Source: Vulcanimicrobiota bacterium
Lineage (GTDB): Bacteria > Vulcanimicrobiota > Vulcanimicrobiia > Vulcanimicrobiales > Vulcanimicrobiaceae
NCBI GenBank assembly: GCA_019233415.1
Contig: JAFAMK010000203.1
Span: forward strand, 1-34,088
DNA length: 34,088 nucleotides
Direction of reading: 5' to 3'
Part shown: piece by piece, positions 31,530-34,088 of the stretch
Layout of the letters: every line of letters begins with the position of its first letter
Position numbering within the stretch: position 1 is the first letter of the stretch
Position numbers and translations under genes: made by a program
The notes under the pieces: model-generated
Database searches by the model: none
Told to the model about the DNA's origin: nothing
Seen by the model: the letters and a program-made list of their open reading frames with translations, nothing else

Positions 31530-32701
31530 ACCCGATCCGGCCGGTCCACACGAGCCGGCCGGCGCCCGCGAACGGTACGGCGCTCGTCGAATACGTCGGC
31601 GACGGCCTCGCCGCCGACGTGCGCGTCGACGCGGTCGATCACCGCGACGGCGCGGCGTGGTACGTGATCCGTCTCGCCGGTACGTACGAGTCCGCCTCGG
31701 GCCGCATCGTCGGCACCACCGCGCGCGGAACCAAAACGGAACTCGGCACGGTCGACGTCGCGCCCGGCGCGATGGGCACCGCGCGCTTCGCCGTCCCCCT
31801 CGCCAAGACGCGCCGCGCGTTCGACGCGGTCCGCCTCGAACTGCGCTGCGGCGAACGCCACCTCCACGTCGCCGTCCCGCCACCGCCGCCGCGCAAACGC
31901 GGCGGCTTCCGCACCGGCGTTGCCTTGCTCGCCACCGGTCTCGCTGCAACGACCTTGGGTGGCGCAACCTACGCCGCATCCGCGATGCGCCCGCCCGCCA
32001 CGACGGCGCTCCCAATGCTTGCCGCGCCGCACGCACCCGCCGCCGTTCATGCGCCGAGCGCCGCGCGCATCGCCGCCTTCTCGGCGCACCGCGACCTCAT
32101 CGCCGGCGGCGAGAGCGTCCTCGTCTCCTACCTCGCCGTCGCAACGACGGGAACCGCCACGGTCACCGACCCGCAAGGGAACGCGGTCGCGCGCGCCAGC
32201 TTCAGCCGCGAAGGAACGACCCGCATCCCGATCCCGCACGGCCTCGAAACGCGCATGCTCACCGTCCGCCTCGACGTCCGACGCGCCGCATCGCACGCCT
32301 ACGCCACGCTCGACCTCCAGCCGCTCGCCGTCCCCGCAGCTGTCGTGCCGCCGGCGACGGTGAACGCAGCCTCCGCGGCAACCGCGACGATGCGCACGAC
32401 AAGCACGGTTCCTCCCGCGGATGCCGGCACCGAACCATTCGCCGTGGTCGGCGCGCCGCTCGCGGGGCGTCCGCTGACGATCGCGATTCGCGGTCAGGTC
32501 GCCCGGATGCACCTGCGGCTGGAAGACAGCACCGGCCTGGCGCTCGACGAAGTCGACGTTCCCCCGACCGCCACCGCGATCGCACTGCGCACGCCGCCCG
32601 CCGCAGCGCCGCGCATCTACTACCTGACCTGCACCTACGACACCGGCGCCGGCGAGGAAGTCCTCGTTCGCGCGGTCAGCGTCGCATCGTCTCCCACGTA
32701 G
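31526..32701 (+). CDS. Single-pass membrane protein of unknown function, coupled to the BTAD regulator
   Basis: The 391-residue product has a cytosolic N-terminal domain (1-115, with AWYVIRLAGTYESASGRIVG and FDAVRLELRCGERHLHVAV), a PPPPPRKR stretch, one membrane helix (about 129-152) and a long outer part with Ala/Thr/Pro-rich linkers and beta-rich segments (VLVSYLAVATTGTATVTD, RPLTIAIRGQVARMHLRLED, RIYYLTCTYDTGAGEEVLV). The basic stretch before the helix puts the C-terminus outside. I recognise no family. Coupling to the regulator (GTGA) suggests a signal-transmitting or anti-regulator partner, but this is inference. Confidence 0.7.
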   Translation: MNPIRPVHTSRPAPANGTALVEYVGDGLAADVRVDAVDHRDGAAWYVIRLAGTYESASGRIVGTTARGTKTELGTVDVAPGAMGTARFAVPLAKTRRAFDAVRLELRCGERHLHVAVPPPPPRKRGGFRTGVALLATGLAATTLGGATYAASAMRPPATTALPMLAAPHAPAAVHAPSAARIAAFSAHRDLIAGGESVLVSYLAVATTGTATVTDPQGNAVARASFSREGTTRIPIPHGLETRMLTVRLDVRRAASHAYATLDLQPLAVPAAVVPPATVNAASAATATMRTTSTVPPADAGTEPFAVVGAPLAGRPLTIAIRGQVARMHLRLEDSTGLALDEVDVPPTATAIALRTPPAAAPRIYYLTCTYDTGAGEEVLVRAVSVASSPT

Positions 32702-32708
32702 CTCGCTG

Positions 32709-33128
32709 CTAGCGGTCGATTCCGAGGCGTACGACGCGCAGCCGGCCCGCGCGCCGGAGTCGCACGTACACCGTGAATCGCCACCCTTCGCGCAACAGCG
32801 TGAACACCGAACCCGGTCCGTTCGCCGCGACGATGCGAGCCTCGACGCGCGCGACTGGAAATCCGACCGAGCGCGCAAACGCGACCGCTTCGTCGCGATA
32901 GCCCTCAGGGCCAACCGACTCGCGCCCGTGCGCGAACGCCCGGTAACGCGCCTCGAACGACGCGCGACCGCACGCGGCGAGCGTGCGCGGCAAAAGCGCG
33001 CGAAGCGCCGTTAGCCGCTTGCGAAACACGATTTCGACGTAGTGCGCGACGTCCGCCTCGTCCACGCCGGGAACGGTCAGTCGCTCACCGGTCAGTGCCC
33101 GAGCGAGCGCGCGCTGATAGGCGATCAT
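32709..33128 (-). CDS. Short HvfC-like (DUF2063-type) protein
   Basis: The 139-residue product has an N-terminal helix AYQRALARALTGE and then VEIVFRKRLTALRALLPRTLAACGRASFEARYRAFA, the pattern of the DUF2063/HvfC N-terminal domain (a run of helices ending in F..RY..F). HvfC-like proteins are partner subunits of DUF692 enzymes in RiPP maturation. It is shorter than typical family members. Its C-terminal half (RFTVYVRLRRAGRLRVVRLG) is a small basic beta-like segment. The ATG overlaps the DUF692 stop as ATGA, which supports a functional pairing. The family call is moderate, not certain. It converges on the preceding gene with a 7-base gap. Confidence 0.6.
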   Translation of the reverse strand: MIAYQRALARALTGERLTVPGVDEADVAHYVEIVFRKRLTALRALLPRTLAACGRASFEARYRAFAHGRESVGPEGYRDEAVAFARSVGFPVARVEARIVAANGPGSVFTLLREGWRFTVYVRLRRAGRLRVVRLGIDR

Positions 33129-34018
33129 GCGACGATACGGCCGTGCTGCGCCACACCCGTCATCCTGAGCTTGTCGAAGGACGGCGCGGACTCCGCCGCC
33201 GCGGACTCGACAACCGCGCGTCGCGCCACCGCGCGTGCGGCGTCGAGTTCGGCGAGCAGGGTCTCGAACGGCGGCAGCCCCGTTTCGCGTTCGATCAGCG
33301 TCAGCGGCGGGATGCGGCGCGCGCACAGCGCGGCGTAGAGGCGCCACGTCGCATCGGGAACCGGGGCATCGTGTGAGTCCGCGTACTCGCTGCCGATGCG
33401 GCGACCACCGGCGAGATGCACCTCGACGATGCGTTCGACCGGCACGGCGGCCACGACCGCGTCGGCGTCGCACCCGAGGTTCCAGGCGTCGGCGTGCAGG
33501 TTCTCCACGTCGAGGATCAACCCGCAGTCCGCCGCCGCGCAAACCCCTGCGAGGAATTCCGCCGGCGCAAGCTCCGCGCCGTCGACTGCAAACGGCGCCG
33601 CGGGGTTTTCCAGCGCGAACGGCGCGGTGACGATCGCCCGCACGCGCGCTGCATTGCGCGCGACCACATCCACGGCTTCGTGCGTGTGCGGGAGTGGCGC
33701 GAAGGCGCCGAGCTGCGTCGTTCCGACGCGGGTGAAGGCGAGATGGTCACTCCACCACAGCGGGCGCACGTAGTCGAGCAGACGCGCGATCCGTTCGAGG
33801 TGGCGTTCGTCGACGCCGTCGGCGCTGCCGATCGACGTCCCGAGCGCGTGCACGGTGAGCGGAAAGTGCGCGCGCAGCACCTCCAGCTCGTCGCGCTGCT
33901 CGGCGGTCAGGTCGAGGAAGTGCTCGGCGACGATCTCGAGCGCTTCCACGCGCGGCCGCGTCGCGAAGAGCGCCGCACGCTGCTCGGCGCGGTAGAGCAG
34001 CCCGAAGCGCGGCGTCAC
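33125..34018 (-). CDS. DUF692 family (MbnB/HvfB-like) putative metal-dependent oxidase
   Basis: DUF692 proteins are TIM-barrel, multinuclear-iron enzymes; MbnB and bufferin BufB/HvfB oxidise cysteines in RiPP precursors. The 297-residue product shows the family positions for metal ligands: H57 (VHALGTSIGS), D91-H92 (WWSDHLAF), E137-N138 (FALENP), D170 (LDVENL), H201 (VHLAGG), D214 and H216 (DSHDAPVPD) and E243 (LIERE). The usual LDVNN reads LDVEN and the usual IE.D reads IERE. The GTG at 34018 overlaps the stop of a Cys/Gly-rich gene. Residues 280-288 (SFDKLRMTG) are encoded by a dispersed repeat copy, so the C-terminus looks extended by repeat insertion. Confidence 0.88.
   Translation of the reverse strand: MTPRFGLLYRAEQRAALFATRPRVEALEIVAEHFLDLTAEQRDELEVLRAHFPLTVHALGTSIGSADGVDERHLERIARLLDYVRPLWWSDHLAFTRVGTTQLGAFAPLPHTHEAVDVVARNAARVRAIVTAPFALENPAAPFAVDGAELAPAEFLAGVCAAADCGLILDVENLHADAWNLGCDADAVVAAVPVERIVEVHLAGGRRIGSEYADSHDAPVPDATWRLYAALCARRIPPLTLIERETGLPPFETLLAELDAARAVARRAVVESAAAESAPSFDKLRMTGVAQHGRIVA
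33156..33181 (-). repeat. Dispersed repeat copy 4, inside the DUF692 coding region
   Basis: The minus strand contains the same core as copies 1-3 (TTCGACAAGCTCAGGATG). It is read in frame near the end of the DUF692 gene as SFDKLRMTG. This is the only copy that is fully coding and in the reverse orientation. Confidence 0.85.
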
Positions 34019-34088
34019 CCGCCGCCGCAGCCTCCGCCGCAGCCGCTGCTGCACCCACTGCTGCTGCAGCTGCCGCTGCCGTCGCCGC
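34015..34088 (-). CDS. Partial Cys/Gly/Ser-rich protein (3' end only), possible DUF692 substrate
   Basis: Reading leftward from the window edge, the last 23 codons before a TGA at 34015 encode Gly, Ser and Cys with one Asp, ending GCSSGCGGGCGGG. The four cysteines are three to five residues apart and embedded in glycine, as in the modified tails of metallo-RiPP precursors. The alternative is the Cys/Gly-rich tail of a membrane protein; I recall such tailed proteins next to DUF692 genes, but cannot check. The stop overlaps the DUF692 start as GTGA. The rest of the gene is outside the window, so signal peptide, leader and size are unknown. Confidence 0.5.
   Translation of the reverse strand, partial: GDGSGSCSSSGCSSGCGGGCGGG

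Noticed and set aside
34015..34088. Simple GC-rich microsatellite with no coding role
   Set aside because: The frame ends exactly in a GTGA overlap with the DUF692 start and gives a regular Cys/Gly pattern, so a coding reading is favoured, though the gene is incomplete.

Overview
The window is a continuous stretch of GC-rich bacterial chromosome, gene-dense, with frequent GTG starts. At least 14 gene junctions are stop/start overlaps of the ATGA or GTGA type. The gene content (Pst/PhoPR, MenA-like prenyltransferase, archaeal-type class I aldolase, full Tad pilus locus, ATPase-BTAD regulator, DUF692) suggests a free-living, non-model bacterium. My best guess is an Eremiobacterota (WPS-2)-like lineage, but that is inference from style and gene mix, not a proven assignment. 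No rRNA, tRNA, CRISPR array, insertion sequence or phage gene was seen.

Region 1 (about 1-8.3 kb, minus strand) is phosphate homeostasis, transcribed right to left: a beta-hydroxyacid dehydrogenase, ppx, phoP, phoR, pstS, pstC, pstA, pstB. A Pho-box-like set of TTAA repeats lies at the end of phoR and in front of pstS, and a hairpin separates pstS from pstC. No phoU follows pstB; instead the left edge holds a partial, apparently frameshifted HEAT-repeat-like gene.

Region 2 (8.3-11.4 kb) is housekeeping: a UbiA/MenA-type prenyltransferase, a class I fructose-bisphosphate aldolase, a NifU C-terminal domain protein, and a lone CoxM-type FAD-binding protein. Three copies of a short dispersed repeat (core TTCGACAAGCTCAGGATG) sit at gene borders here. 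A fourth lies in the DUF692 gene near the right edge.

Region 3 (11.5-29.9 kb) is a Tad (Flp) pilus locus organised as two divergent units. Leftward: secretin rcpA/cpaC, a TadG-like protein with an Asn/Ser/Thr-rich repeat body, two TadE-like pseudopilins, then two polytopic glycosyltransferase-type membrane proteins coupled by GTGA overlaps. Rightward: a small secreted protein, two tandem Flp pilins, a TadV-type prepilin peptidase, CpaB, a single-chain TadZ-TadA fusion ATPase, TadB, TadC, a second prepilin peptidase, a DUF192 protein, a hybrid histidine kinase with HPt, and a REC-PAS-GGDEF-EAL protein. The chain of overlaps suggests that pilus assembly, possible pilus glycosylation and c-di-GMP signalling are co-expressed.

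Region 4 (29.9-34.1 kb) has an ATPase/winged-helix/BTAD regulator coupled to a single-pass membrane protein of unknown function. Convergent to these is a three-gene leftward cassette at the edge: the 3' end of a Cys/Gly-rich protein, a DUF692 (MbnB/HvfB-like) protein and an HvfC-like (DUF2063) protein. This has the layout of a metallo-oxidase RiPP (bufferin-like) cassette and is the best candidate for something new.
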